Shown: positions 1 through 12,046 of the stretch, piece after piece
Layout of the letters: each line of letters begins with the position of its first letter
Numbering within the stretch: position 1 is the stretch's first letter
Assembly: GCA_963738835.1 (NCBI GenBank)
Contig: CAVTYH010000009.1
Coordinates: 310,001-374,000 of the forward strand
DNA: 64,000 bases
DNA from: CAVTYH01 sp963738835
Lineage (GTDB): Bacteria > Planctomycetota > Planctomycetia > Pirellulales > JADZDJ01
Direction of reading: 5' to 3'
The notes under the pieces: generated by a model
What the model was told of the DNA's origin: nothing
Seen by the model: the letters and a program-made list of their open reading frames with translations, nothing else
The model's database searches: none
Program-made: the position numbers and the translations under genes

Positions 1-3000
1 AAGTGCGCCGAGGGCCTCGCCATTCAACACGACGCCCGGACCCTGAATGCGGAATTCCTTTTGACCGAAGTTCTGATTGTTTGCTGTCGCGTTCCCAATA
101 TCCACGGTCGCGCCGCTATTGACAACGACGGGTCCGCCAGGAATTGCGCCGAACGATGCGCTTGCGGTCACGCGGAGCACCCCGTTGGAAACCGTGGTGG
201 TTCCGCTGTAGGTATTGGCGCCTGAGAGCACTAAGAGACTGGTACCCACTTTTTCCACATCGCCGGTGCCGCTAATGAGGTTAGAAACGGTTACGGGCGC
301 TGATGGATCGTCGCCGCGGTTGAAAGTCAGCGTACCATTGTCGGTCACTGCACCGCTGCCGAGGCTGCCGGTAGTACCGCCGTTGTCGATTTGCAGTTTT
401 CCGGCGTCGATGAGTGTTGTCCCGTAGCTATTGGAACCCGTGAGAACCAAAGTGCCGGTCCCGTGTTTTTCCAGCCCGCCAGCACCAGAAATCGATTGAC
501 TGACTGTCAGCGTTCCGCTGCGATCGAAATCGAGCGTGCCGCTGTTGGAAATTGTGGTCGCAGCGCTCAAGCTGCCGGTGGCCCCCCCGTTTCCGATTCG
601 CAGCGTTGCGCCCGTGTTGATGGTGGTGGCGCCGGTGTAGCTGTTATTACCATCGATTCGCAGCGTGCCGCCACTGACCGTCAAAGCCACGCTATTGCCG
701 CTGCCGGCGCCGATATTGTCTTGAATCGCGCCCACAAAGGTGCTGTCGCCGCCGCTGATGGTTAACGTGAGAAACTGGCCGACGGAACTGCTGCCAATGG
801 CGTTGGCGGTGCCGGTTCCGCTGGACGATAGGCTGGCCAGCGTTGCGCCAGAGCTTCCCAAATCCAGCGTGCCGCTGGTTGTGCCATCGCCTAATGTCAA
901 TGCCGAATTCGGCGAAAAGGTTCCGAAAGCGCCGATGACCAGGGTGCCGTCCTGAATGTTCGTGGGACCGCTAAAGTCGTTGGCGCCGTTCGACAGGGTG
1001 AGTTTGCCGGTTCCCGACTTGGTCAAACCTGTTGCGCCGGTGATCGAGCCGGTGCCAAGAATGCTGTAATCGGTGTTGGCAGCAACTGTCACCGAGCTCG
1101 GCGTAACGATGGTGTTGAGCTGGACGTTATGGGTGGAGACATTGGAGGTATCGTCAAACGTGACGTTGTCAAGGTCGAAGTACCGCTCGACCGTGCTGGG
1201 CAATTCCTTCCAGTTCTGCGGGCTTGTGGCGCCGACATCCCACACGGAGCTTTGAGCGCCTGTCCAGACGATGCTCTTGTTACTTCCGCCAACGCTCAGA
1301 GCAATGGTACCGTTCACGCCGGTGGTCTTCACGAGGTTAAAGGTGAATCGAGTCGTGCTGCTGGGCGGATTGAGAGTTATCGTGTGGGTGGGATCGATGA
1401 TCAAGTTCCCAGCGGTCAGCAGGGTGTAAGAACCGGCCTGAGGAACTGTGTTGAAAAACGGAGTAAACGATGACGAGCCCGACGCTGCAAAATTTGCCGT
1501 GCCGGCGACCGTTACGAGATCGTGATTTGCGAAACCGGAAATTCCCATGGCAAAATCACCGCCGTTGACGGTCAGCGAGTTCATCGTCAGCTGGCCAATA
1601 TTGTTATCGGCAATTGTGGTGCCGGGCCGGATGATGGAGCCTGCATCCATGACGACGTTCCCGACTTTGCCGGTCGTGATGCCGTCTCCATTGCCGCCGA
1701 GTGCCGCGCTGCCGTGAACGTTGACCGCTGCGGAGCTTGCCAGCGCGCCGGTGACGAATAGCGCGCCGCCGTTGATGTCGGTTCCGCCGGTGGAGGTGGA
1801 GGTGCCGCTGAGCGTGAGCGCTCCACTGCCCGTTTGAGCGAGTTTCACGCCGCCGGTCAGGGGCACCGCAAAAGTAAGATCGTCGGAGTGCGTGAAGCTC
1901 AGCGTGCCGCTGCTTGTGCCGGTGACACTGCTGGTCGTGGCAATCGAACCGGTGTTCCCAAAATTGCCCACTTGCAAAGTGCCGCCGTTGATGGTGGTGA
2001 CACCTGTATAAGTGTTCGTGCCAGACAGCGTCTGTGTGCCGGTGCCGGTCTTGGTCAGCGATAGTGCGCCGCCGCCAGCACCGTCGCGCAAAACGCCCGA
2101 GAAGTTGTCGGATGTGCTGCTGTTAATCGTGAGCGTTGCGGCGGCGGCATTAGCATTCTCCACCACTGGATTCGCAGAACTTCCATTCAAGCTGGCAATG
2201 GTGACGCTGTTGCCCGCCAACCGCAGCGCATCGCTGGTCAGATTGCCAGCCATGGTGACGGCATTGGGCGTTGTGGAATTTAGCGCGCCGGCGCTGCCAA
2301 GTTGCACAACACCGCCATTGATGACCAGTCCGCCCGTGAAACTGTTGTTGCCCGACAAGATCAACGTGCTCACCCCGGTGCCGTTGTTCGATTTGGTGAT
2401 GGTGCGCGGACCGCCGGTTTCCGTAATGTTGCCCGTGAGTGTTAAAGTACCGGTGCCGTTGCCGTTGCGCGGCACAATAATCACGGCGCCGTTGAGCGTA
2501 ATGTTGCTGGCGATAGTCGCAACCGTGTTGGCCGCAGTGCCCATGTTGACATTGCCGTTGATCGTCATGGGACGGCTGACATCGCCGGTATTCGTGAAGA
2601 AACTGGCATAAGTTCCGTCGTTGTAAGTGATGGAGCCGCTGCCCGCGCCGCCCGGCACGTTGGAACCAGTCTCAATTTGGAAAATACCGCCGTTTACTAC
2701 GATGTTGCCCGGTGTGACGTCGGTATTGACGATGCCAAAATAGCTCGTGCCGGCTTTTGTCAAAGTGAAGCCCGCGAGGTCGAGCACTGCCACGTTCGCT
2801 CCAGCGACCTGATTGGCGCGGAAGTCGATTCGGCCCGGAGCACCTGTGGCGGTTGAGTCGCCGGCCGCATTGATGGTTGCATCGGCTGTCAGCGTGACTT
2901 TTTGGAATGCGTTCTGCTGACCCAAGCCCGGCGTTGTTGCTGTTCCGTCGTTCAAAATGGCACCCACGCCGCCCACGCCCGTTCCTGCAATAAAGAACTG

Positions 3001-6000
3001 CTTCTGCCCGAAGCTCAGCGTGTTTTGAGTTGGACCCGTGAGATCCAGAGTCGTGCCGGAATTTATGGTGACGGTGTTGCCGGCAGCGGCCAGCGTCGAA
3101 CCTAACGGCGAAGCGTTTACACTGGCGGACTGAACGCGAAGCGTGCCCTGGAGAACATTGACGCTACCCGTGAAACTACTGGCGCCGCTAAGGAGCAAGA
3201 CCCCTGTCCCGCTTTTGGAAAACGAGTTGCCGGTGCCATCGCCGATGGCGCCGCCAACCGTCAGCACGCCGGCACTGACCGTAACCGTTGGGCTACCATT
3301 GAGCGTTACTGCGCCGGTGCCCAGGTTCAAGTTCTTGGTGCCGGTAAAGGTGAAGCTCGAAGCCCAGTTTTGCGGGTTATTGGTCGAAAGCGTAATGTCC
3401 GCGGCGGTGGTCGTGTCGATCGTGCCACCGTTGATCGTGAATAAGCCAGCGGCGAATTGCGCTGGCATCGTTGATGTTCAGCGTTCCCTGGTTAAGAGTC
3501 GTGTCACCGGTATATGTGTTTGGATTGGCAAGAGTCAAAGCACCGGAACCATTTTTGGTAATTCCGGTCAGCCCTGCGATAGCCCCCGTGCCTGCGAACT
3601 GATAGTTGCCGGAAGCATTTACGAGGACACTACCGGGCAAAACAGTCGAATTAATGGCGACGCTGTAATTTCCGTTGTTCGTGTCGTCAAAGGTCACGGA
3701 GTCGAACGCGAAGAACGTGTCGTTGGCCACACCGTTTTTCCAGTTCACGTTGGTCGTGTCCCACGTCAGTCCATCTCCGGCGCCGCCGGTATTATCCCAA
3801 CGCAAAGAGGCCGGGCCACCTGTGACGTTGATGCGAACGATATTGCTGGCCAGCGCAGCTCCGTCGATCGTGAAACCCGTGCGGCCGACGCTCGAGTTGA
3901 GAAGCGTTGGTGTGCCAATGAAACTGCCGGCGGTTAAGACGTCGTACGAAGGTGCCGTGGCCGCGGCGAGCAAACTAATCGAAATGCCGCTTCCTGGCGC
4001 TGAAATCGGCGGCGCCCGTAACGTTGATGCGGTCGGCATTTGCGCCTTGAATTTCGATCAGCGCGGCGGCGCCACCCAGCGTCAAGCTATTCATTGTGTT
4101 GGTTCCAACCGATTGCGAGGCAGCTCCCGCTGAAATGAAGCCTCCGGGAGTTCCCGTGACACTATTCTGATACGTGCCGATGCCTTGCACGGTAGCGCCC
4201 GAACCAGCAGTCACATTTCCCGTAACAATTCCGTTGTTGTTCAAGGCCTGGCCGCTGGCCAGAGCAAAGCCGCCCGCGCCTGTTACCCCCGTCACATCCA
4301 AGGTACCACTTGCCTGAACGTTAATGATGTTGGAAGCGATGTTACTGGTGCTAGTTGTTGAAAGGGCTAACGTGCCGGCGCTCACCGTTGTATTGCCCGT
4401 GTAAGTGTTCGCGCCGGAGAGTGTCTGGGTTCCCGTTCCAATTTTTGTCAGGGCAAGTATGCCGCCGCTGCCGCTGCTATTGCGCAGAATTCCGCCATAG
4501 TTCGCAGTGGCATTGCCATCGCCAACGGTCAGAGTGGAGGTAGTACCGGCTAAATTGTTATGCACAAAATTGTTTGCGGCGCTGGCAGTAGTACTCGATA
4601 GGCCATTAATTGTTTGGCTGGTGCCATTGAGGTCAAACGTCGCCGTGACCGTCGCACTTATAGCATTGAGAATTACATTTCCCTTGCCTGAACCGTGCGG
4701 CATGATGTTGTTGCGGCCCGCGGCGATTTGCAGGGTGTTGGCCCCATTGGGTTTGGCGCCGCCGAGTGTCGCGTCGTTATTAATGAGCGTGTCGCCGGCA
4801 TAGTCATTCGCGATGTCGCCCCCGACGACCAAGGTGCCGCTGCCATTGGCGGTGCCAGCCCCCACGACGAGCCCGCCGGGCCCGGTAATCTGGCCTCGAA
4901 TAGTGCCATTACCCGTGGCCGAGGTTTCCAGCAAGGTGATGGTCCCGGTGAGAATTCGACCGGTGCCGCCCAATCGCATGGCGCCAATGCCGCCGCTTTC
5001 GCCGCTGCCGAAGCCGGCCATAAAGACGTTGTTCGGCATCGTCGCGTTGGCATTCAGAAACAATTGAGCGCCGGGCGAGATATAAATGTCGCCCGTCCCT
5101 AGATTTGCCGGATTTGACTGGATGCGGCCCTGCGTAATGTAGGTGCCCCCCGTGTACGTGTTAGCGGTTCCGTTGAACGCGACGTAACCAGCGGATACGA
5201 CGCTTACAGCGCCGCTGCCGTTGTCTACGATCGCGCGTATTGATTGTCAGGTTGTTCCCGGTAATGGCATTCAGCCCGGTATTGATCAGGAACAATTCGC
5301 CCGCCGTGTTATCGGCTCCGCCGGCGGTTAGAAAACCTTGTCCCGCGGTTTGGCCGATGCTGAAGTTTCGCACTGTGCCCAGCGCATCGGAGGAATTCAT
5401 GATGCCGCCGGCGCCCAGCCGCAACGTTTGCGTGGCGCTGATATTAATCGTTTGGGCAGCCGCCGTGTTGATGAGCAGCAAGGAGTTGATATCGGTCGTG
5501 CCAGCCGCAGCCAAGGTGTTGGCGGCTCCACTGGTAGTAATCTTCACATTACTGGCCGCTGCGCTGGCAATTGCACCGCCGGCAACTGCTTCGGTGTAAC
5601 CTGCGTTAGCCAACGGAATCACATTGCCGCTTCCATCAAGTGCGGCCCAGCCAGTTGGATTCAAAGAGTTCGCAGTACTGGGGGTAATAGCCAGCGTCGT
5701 GTATCCAGCCCAGCCGCCTAGAATACCGTTGGTGTTTGACAGCCCCGTGCCGGAAAGATTGATCGCGCCCGGCGTCGCGCCCACCTGACCAAACAATACA
5801 TAGCCGCCGGTCGCCCGGGTGAATGTCCCGCTTAAGTTCAGCGCCGGAACCCGCGGTAGTAAAAATCGCATGACTGCCTCGGGACACAGTCACAGGCAAA
5901 GCAATCGTTTGCGCTGGTCGAATTGTTTGAAATGCTTCCCGCGGCAACCAACCCTGTAGGATTGGTGCGGTAGCTGTCTAGCGTGAAGCCATTGCCGCTT

Positions 6001-6290
6001 AATGTGAATGCGCCCGCTGTGCTGTCGAAATTAATATTGCTGAATAGCGTTCCGACCGCAAAGTCGTTACTGGGAGTCAAACGCACACCGCCGGCAAAGA
6101 CCAACTGATTGCCGGCCAATGGGGCGAGATCGCCGTTCCAGTTCGCCGCTGTCAGCCAAAAATCATCTGCGCCGCCCCCATCCCAGGTGGAAACCGCCGG
6201 CAACTGGGCCCGGGCAGTCGAACCGATCAAGAAGACAAGAGCACCAGCGATTCCCAAGGTCGCAAACTTCGATGCAGTAACTCGCAACAT
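1..6290 (-). CDS. Giant autotransporter-associated beta-strand repeat surface protein (3' end off window, frame-disrupted)
   Basis: Read leftward from ATG at 6290, the product begins with a signal peptide (hydrophobic GALVFLIGSTARAQ, residues about 15-29), then a STWDGGGADDFWLTAANW segment typical of the first autotransporter-associated repeat. The rest is Gly/Thr/Asn/Ser-rich with many copies of the passenger repeat, roughly G-x-LTKxGxGTLTLSGxNTYTGxTTxxxGTL (for example near 4430-4370, 3540-3480, 2050-1985 and 270-200). Such repeats form a right-handed beta-helix exposed on the cell surface. The frame stays open to base 1, so the C-terminus, where a barrel or PEP-CTERM tag could sit, is outside the window. 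Frame breaks lie near 5915, 5870, 5235, 4000 and 3460; homologous repeat sequence resumes at once after each, which favours sequencing errors over decay. Substrate or partner is unknown. The small plus-strand ORFs overlapping it are shadows of the repeats. Confidence 0.85.
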
Positions 6291-6997
6291 GATATCCCCC
6301 TAAACACCTAGATTTTTGGTGCATCGAGCCGCGATTGCGGATCGCGCGTACACATTTGATTCGACTTCAACCCCCGCCACGCATTGACAATCAAAACAGC
6401 AATAGCCACAGAGATGAGTGTTCACCTTCTTGGTCCGGAAAGAGACACTCTCATCAAATGCTCAGATTCGCCGCCCCCGATGCGGCATGTCCCCGAGAAT
6501 CTGAACCCTAAATGCTGATTGTATTCCCACTTACGGGGAATGCAACGACTTTTTGGGCAGTGTTCGGTCGATTTCCGCGAACCCGCTAGCCCGTGATTCA
6601 CGCCAATACCCAGGTGCCGCTAGCGCCGGCGTCGAAGATTGCCGAACCGGATAACGTTCATGCCGCGTCTGGAGTTAGCCTCGGTTCGAACTTCATTGCG
6701 GGCCAATCTGTCAATTAACGTGGTGTGTATTGCGGTGGTAGCCCGAGGATTGCAAGCATCTCGGCATCGCTCAACACTGCCGCAGGACCAGTCAGTTTTT
6801 TCAAAGGTACAAGGCGTTTGCGGTTGGAGGAGGCGACTGACGTCTCCGATGATTCACCTGTTGGTCCAATTGTCGTCGGGAGAGGGCTCCTACAGATTGA
6901 AAAACTGACTGGCTCTGACACTGCCGGGGCCTCGGTTGCCAGGGTGTTTTAATGCCGGTAGAATCGCCTCTCTTGCGTACAGATTGCCGCATTGCAT
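6291..6997. other. Non-coding stretch upstream of the repeat protein and tRNA
   Basis: About 700 bases with no convincing gene. The short ORFs on both strands have no recognisable domain. The right part (about 6905-6935) contains ACTGGCTCTGACACTGCC, which resembles the CACTGGCTCTGCC-type repeat found inside the kinase gene at 58861-58960, so this may be intergenic repeat DNA. The promoter of the leftward surface protein should lie near 6300-6500, but I could not single out boxes. Confidence 0.4.
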
Positions 6998-7071
<74 letters not shown>

Positions 7072-7147
7072 CTGAAAAATTTTAGGACCTGTAATGCATG
7101 ACAATTGATGATGGCAACGACAGCCACTCGCTAGTCAAGATTGACCG

Positions 7148-7627
7148 ATGGAGCGGTTCCAGGCACCGGGAACTGCATCTGCCTGGACTTCGGAAACGTG
7201 GCGGGCGCCGCCGGTGGAGAATCAGCCGGCTAGCGATCCGGAGCTGACATGCTCGTTGTTCCAAGGCGAATGGCCGTGGATGCCGGACTTCTGCACGCTC
7301 ACCCCCGTCAGTGCGGGCAAATCCAAGCAAATCGAATTGACGATGGCTTTCCCCGGCAAGCCATTCGCGTCGCTTTTCATGGTTACTTCCACGCGGCGCA
7401 AGTTGGCGAATATACGTTCACCGTGGATCGTGGATACTGACACTGGCGCGATGCTGTTTCTGCACGATATCCGGGTGATTGACGAGCCGCTGAAAAATTC
7501 CGCTGGTAAGTTCAGCGGCAGCATCCGCCTCAAAGCGGGTTGGTATCCGCTGCGGTTGTATTATCGTCACGCCACTGCCAGCCGCGCCTTGAGTTTACCT
7601 GTCAGAAGGCGGGTGGCGAATTATTGA
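7148..7627 (+). pseudogene. Remnant of a PA14-domain protein
   Basis: The translated fragments match the PA14 carbohydrate-binding fold in order: GEWPWMPDF (lead-in strand, about 7270), then FHGYFHAAQVGEYTFTVD in a second frame (about 7372-7428), then GAMLFLHDIRVID and GSIRLKAGWYPLRLYY back in the first frame (7450-7560). Two lesions explain the frame changes. One base is missing near 7368, and a 7-base direct duplication (GTGGATC at 7423-7429 repeated as GTGGAT at 7430-7435) restores frame. There is no N-terminal catalytic part and the first residues look random, so this seems to be a truncated tail. PA14 domains often sit at the C-terminus of planctomycete sulfatases and glycosidases, which fits the sulfatases just downstream. 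Confidence 0.6.
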
Positions 7628-7683
7628 AGCTCGACACCGCAGACTTACGTCAAGCTGGAACGAAAAACTAATCCGAGAGACCA

Positions 7684-9218
7684 ATGAACAAATTCGCGAA
7701 CTTTCTGACCGTGATGTCCCTGCTGGGCACGTCGTGCATGGCAGGCGAGTCGTCCGCAGTGCCGGCGCAAAAGCCGAACATTGTCGTAATCTATGGCGAT
7801 GACATCGGCTATGGCGACTTCAGTTGCTACGGCGCGACGGCCGTCAAGACGCCGAACGTGGACCGGCTTGCGGCGGGCGGGTTGCGGTTCACCAGCGCGT
7901 ATGCCACGTCGGCGACCTGCACTCCCTCGCGTTTTTCGTTGCTCACCGGTCAGTATGCCTTCCGGCAGAAGGGCACGGGTGTTTTGCCCGGCGACGCGAA
8001 ACTTATCATCCGGCCCGGGCGAGAGACGTTCCCGGGCCTGCTTCAACGCGCCGGTTACAAGACCGCCGTCGTGGGCAAATGGCATCTGGGTCTGGGTGCC
8101 GGCTCGAACGAATTGAATTGGAATGAGGACATCAAACCCGGTCCACGGGAAGTGGGCTTTGATTATTCGTTCATCATGGCGGCGACGGGCGACCGCGTGC
8201 CGTGTGTCTATGTTGAGAACCATCGTGTGGTCGGCTTGAGCACCAACGATCCCATTGAGGTCAGCTACCGGAAGCCATTTCCCGGCGAACCGACGGGCAA
8301 AAGCGACCGCGCAAGTTGGTGATGGACTGGTCGCACGAGCACAATGACGCCATCGTCCATGGGATATCGCGCATCGGGTACATGAAAGGCGGCAAATCTG
8401 CATTGTGGCAGGACGATGAGATGGCGAAGGTGTTCGCGCGACATGCCGTTGATTTTATCGAGCGTGAAAAGGATCACCCGTTCTTCCTGTATTTTGCCAC
8501 GCAGGATATCCATGTGCCGCGCGTGCCGAACAAAGATTTTGTGGGCCAGACCAGCATGGGTCCGCGCGGCGATGCGATTGTGGAATTTGATTGGTGCGTC
8601 GGACAACTGACTGCCACACTGGATCGTCTCAAGCTGCTGGGCAACACACTGATTATTCTCACCAGCGACAACGGTCCGGTGCTGGACGACGGTTATAAGG
8701 ATGGCGCGGTGGAAAAAGTGGGCGATCACAAACCCGCCGGACCGTTCCGCGCCGGAAAATACAGCATGTTCGAGGGCGGCACGCGGATGCCGTTCATCAC
8801 CTATTGGCGCGGGAAAATCCAACCCGGCGTGTCAGACGCGCTTATCAGCCAGGTGGACCTGCTGGCATCGTGTGCCATGCTGACGAAGCAAAAGTTCAAT
8901 CCTGCCGAAGCGTTGGATAGCGAGGATCAGCTGGCCGCCTTGCTGGGAAAATCCAAGAGCGGACGCGCATCGCTCGCCGAATATGCGAGTGATGTGGCGG
9001 TGCGGCAAGGTGACTGGAAATTCATTCCGCCAGGCCGCACCCGTGAACAGCTTGGGCCGTGGCAGATGGTGCGCATTCCCGAACCGGGATTCTTGTTCAA
9101 CCTTGCCACCGACCCGGGGGAGACGAACAATCTGGCCGACAGTCAGCCGGAAAAACTGAAGGAACTTAGCACTCTGCTCAAAAAAGTTCGGGGCGAAGCA
9201 CCACCTGCCGAAAAATAA
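7684..9218 (+). CDS. Secreted arylsulfatase-like enzyme (sulfatase family S1), one frameshift
   Basis: Hydrolyses sulfate esters, probably on sulfated polysaccharides, outside the cytoplasm. A signal peptide (residues 1-21) precedes the sulfatase core NIVVIYGDDIGYGDF, with Asp39/Asp40 as metal ligands. The formylglycine motif C-T-P-S-R is at residues 79-83, so activation needs a formylglycine-generating enzyme (none here). GKWHLG and the second metal site LTSDNGP follow, and the C-terminus ends with LFNLATDPGETNNLA, usual for the family. The frame breaks near 8311; adding one G (CGCGCAAG to CGCGGCAAG) joins ..GKSDR to KLVMDWSHEHN without loss. Joined length is about 511 residues, normal for S1. 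Substrate cannot be told from sequence. It is followed 20 bases later by a second sulfatase, so the two probably share a transcript. Confidence 0.85.
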
Positions 9219-9238
9219 ACCGGCCACCCACCAAACTT

Positions 9239-10624
9239 ATGAAATTAAAATCTGCTTTATCAATTCTCTCTTTGACTGTCCGCGTGCTGCTCTGTTTGGC
9301 CGTAGCCATGACGTCGTTCAGTTTGCGGGCGCAGAAACTTCCAAGCCCAACATTCTTTGGCTCATTGCCGAGGATATGGGTCCGGAGGCGTTGAGCCGTT
9401 CAGCGCACCGGAAGTCTGGACGCCCAACATTGATATGCTGGCCAGCGACGGAGTTTATTACGCGCATTGTTATGTAGGCAACGTCTGTTCGCCCAGCCGC
9501 AGCGCGTTTATGACGGGGATGTATTCCACGACCATCGGTACGCAGAACCATCGCTCGCACCGCGACGACGGCTACAAACTACCGGACGGCGTACGCGTGC
9601 TGACCGACTGGTTGCGCGACGCGGGTTATTATACCGCGAATGTTCGTAACCTGCCGGACGCACTCGGTTTCAAAGGTTCGGGAAAAACGGACTGGAATTT
9701 CCACTATGAGGGCAAGCGGTTTGACACCGCGAATTGGGATGACCTCAAGACGCATCAGCCGTTTTATGCGCAGCTCAACTTCAACGAAACGCACCGGCCG
9801 TATCACGATCCGGCCAAAGCCGATCCGGACAAGGTGAGATTTCCACCCTACTATCCCGACGATCCGATCACGCGCAAGACTGGGCAAAGTACCTGGATGC
9901 CGCCACGGAATTGGATCGCAAGGTTGGTCTTGTGCTCAAACAACTTGAAGCCGATGGCCTGGCCCGCAACACCGTGGTGATGTTCTTTGCCGACAACGGG
10001 GCATCGATGGTGCGTGCGAAGCAATTCTGCTATGAGGAAGGTTCGCATGTCCCCATGATCATCCGCTGGCCGCAGAATTTTCCCGCTCCGAAACAAATCC
10101 AGGCCGGCACGGTGGATCAGCAATTCATTGAAGGGATTGATTTTGCCCCGACCATGCTGGCCATTGCCGGCGCGAAGAAGCCGGAGAAAATGCAGGGCCG
10201 CAATTTTCTGGGCGACCAGGTCGAAGCGCCTCGCGAATATGCCTTTGACCAGCGCGACCGGTGCGATGAAACCGTCATGCGCATTCGCACCGTCCGCGAC
10301 GCACATTACCGCTACATCCGCAACTTCACGCCGGAAACACCGTTCCTCGCGCCTAATAAATACAAGGAGAGCGAATACCCCGTCTGGAATTTGCTGAAGA
10401 AACTACAAGCTGAAGGCAAGCTCACGCCCGCGCAAGATTTTCTCTGCCAGCGGCGCATGCCCGACGAAGAGCTGTATAATCTCGACCTCGACCCCGATGA
10501 GATTCACAATCTCGCCAAATCGGACCAACCCGAGGATCAGGCCGAGCTGGAAAAACTTCGCGGCGTTCTAAATCAGTGGACCGTGGACACCGACGACAAG
10601 GGCCGCGTGTTGGAATCCAAGTAA
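9239..10624 (+). CDS. Secreted sulfatase, N-sulfoglucosamine sulfohydrolase-like, multiple frameshifts
   Basis: The ATG at 9239 begins a signal peptide (AMTSFSLRAQ). The core motif KPNILWLIAEDMGPE is in the +1 frame. TPNIDMLASDGV, the formylglycine motif C-S-P-S-R in NVCSPSRSAFMTGMY (about 9483-9527), FFADNGASM (metal site) and the tail ELYNLDLDPDEIHNLA follow. The short first lobe, QNHRSHR and the end region resemble the SGSH (heparan N-sulfatase) branch of S1 sulfatases; this subfamily call is tentative. Frame breaks near 9335, 9405 and 9885 can each be mended by one base, usually a G. The rejoined protein is about 460 residues. Whether the gene is functional depends on whether these breaks are real. 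Confidence 0.75.
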
Positions 10625-10871
10625 ACCGTCAACGGCGCGGAGTAAACGGCGATCGAACGTGGAGCGACTCCACCACCAAAACGGCGCTGGGCAGGCTGCT
10701 AGAATTTGAACTCCGTCTCCTAAATGTTCCATTGTTGGGGCAAATTAGGGCCTCGTTCAGTTGGGCGCGTCTCAAAAGCTCGCCAAAGACGTTATCCGGC
10801 ACGAATTCTGTGTGTCGAAAAACGTGGGTCAAAAGCGTCGAAATTACTGCGCCTGTCACAAGCGGAAGATT

Positions 10872-11499
10872 TTACGACACGCACAGAAGTCGGCGACAAC
10901 AGATGGTCGCGATTCCGATGATGAGTAGTACCAGAGTTGCCGGTTCCGGAACGACCGCGGCGCTGAAACAGCGCCACGACCCGCGCCTGGCCGTTGTAGG
11001 CCGGCAAAGCGAGGATGTCGGTATTCAATAGCGCCGTGGCCGAGGTGATCCCCGGGTCTACGCGAACGGAGCCGCTGAAATCGACGACCAGTCCATTGAC
11101 GACGTTGACGACCTGACCAATCGTAAACGTGCCCAACAACTGGCCGCCGGTCTCGGCGACCAGGGGAGCGCCGGCGAGGGTATGGAACAACGGAACCAAC
11201 GGATTGTTGCCCGATTCTCCATGGGCACTCAACAAGATCGGGTCGTCCATCATCGGCATGCCGAACAGGTCCACGCGGGGCGTGGTAAGGTCGAGATTGC
11301 CGATGGCCGAGGCCATCCCGTCGCCATCGGTGTCCGAAGCGTCGAGGGTGACGATGTTAGCGGCCCCGTCGCGCCAGGCGAGGTGCCAATCGGTATTAGG
11401 AAATTGGGATTGGAACGTGAAGAGCACCGAGGCCGCGTGGGTTTGGGCGGCGGCCAGGGCGAGCATGCCTGTGAACAAAATGCAGCGAATGGTGAGCAT
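10872..11499 (-). CDS. PEP-CTERM sorting-domain protein (one frameshift)
   Basis: Start chosen at 11499, where a clean signal peptide begins (MLTIRCILFTGMLALAAAQ, cleavage after THA); longer upstream extensions have no signal. The roughly 150-residue mature part is of unknown function and Asp/Gly/Val-rich. After a break near 10975 the frame gives AVVPEPATLVLLIIGIATIC followed by CRR and a stop at 10872. That is a classic PEP-CTERM tag: VPEP motif, one transmembrane helix, Arg-rich end. Such proteins are exported, recognised by an exosortase and anchored or released at the surface; no exosortase is in the window. Confidence 0.75.
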
Positions 11500-12046
11500 G
11501 GGTCGTTCTCCGTCACCGGCAAGGGTCTCAGGGCAAACGATAAAACGACGGACTTTGATTATATCTGGCGTCCGGCCTGACGGGAGCCTCAGCAGTGACT
11601 CTTGGCCACCCACCCCGCTATCCTGGGCTCCCTCTGAAATCTCAGGTCTGCGGTCATTCCCCATACGATCCGTTTCGAGCACAGCTCCCAGGGGCGCCAC
11701 CCGATTCACGGACGTAGACAAGTAACCTCCGCCGGATCGCAGCGGTCGCGTCGGCAGCTTCACGAGCCGGCAGTTTAGGTATCCGAAAAATGTTGGTTTG
11801 ATGGCGCATCCGACGGGTGCCAATATGCACTACGTCTCAGTCCGAACAATCGGATGAGTTTCCAGCACTTCGCAGCTGGGTCATCAAAAGGGTCGTTTGG
11901 TGACAATGTCAAAAACCAGTATTCTTCCCACGACATCTTGCAAACGAAGTCAGCTGGGTTGAACGTTGATGCACAGCAGGGGATGTGGGCGACGCTCGGA
12001 TGCTGAACGGATCCTCGACCACGTGCCATACGGATGGTTCGAGACC
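11500..12046. other. Intergenic region between two leftward surface-protein genes
   Basis: About 550 bases with no gene I can support. It holds a 91-codon minus-strand ORF (11775-12050) ending in NQHFSDT that has no recognisable domain, and the leader of the PEP-CTERM gene. The part around 11570-11700 looks like the repeat-rich intergenic DNA common in planctomycetes, but I could not match it to a second copy here. Confidence 0.35.

Noticed and set aside
215..5721. Many plus-strand ORFs of 60-260 codons over the beta-repeat gene
   Set aside because: They are antisense shadows of a repetitive, codon-biased gene; their products are Pro/Val-rich without domains.
6715..6952. Overlapping short ORFs on both strands before the tRNA
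   Set aside because: No signal, domain or ribosome site; the region resembles intergenic repeat DNA.
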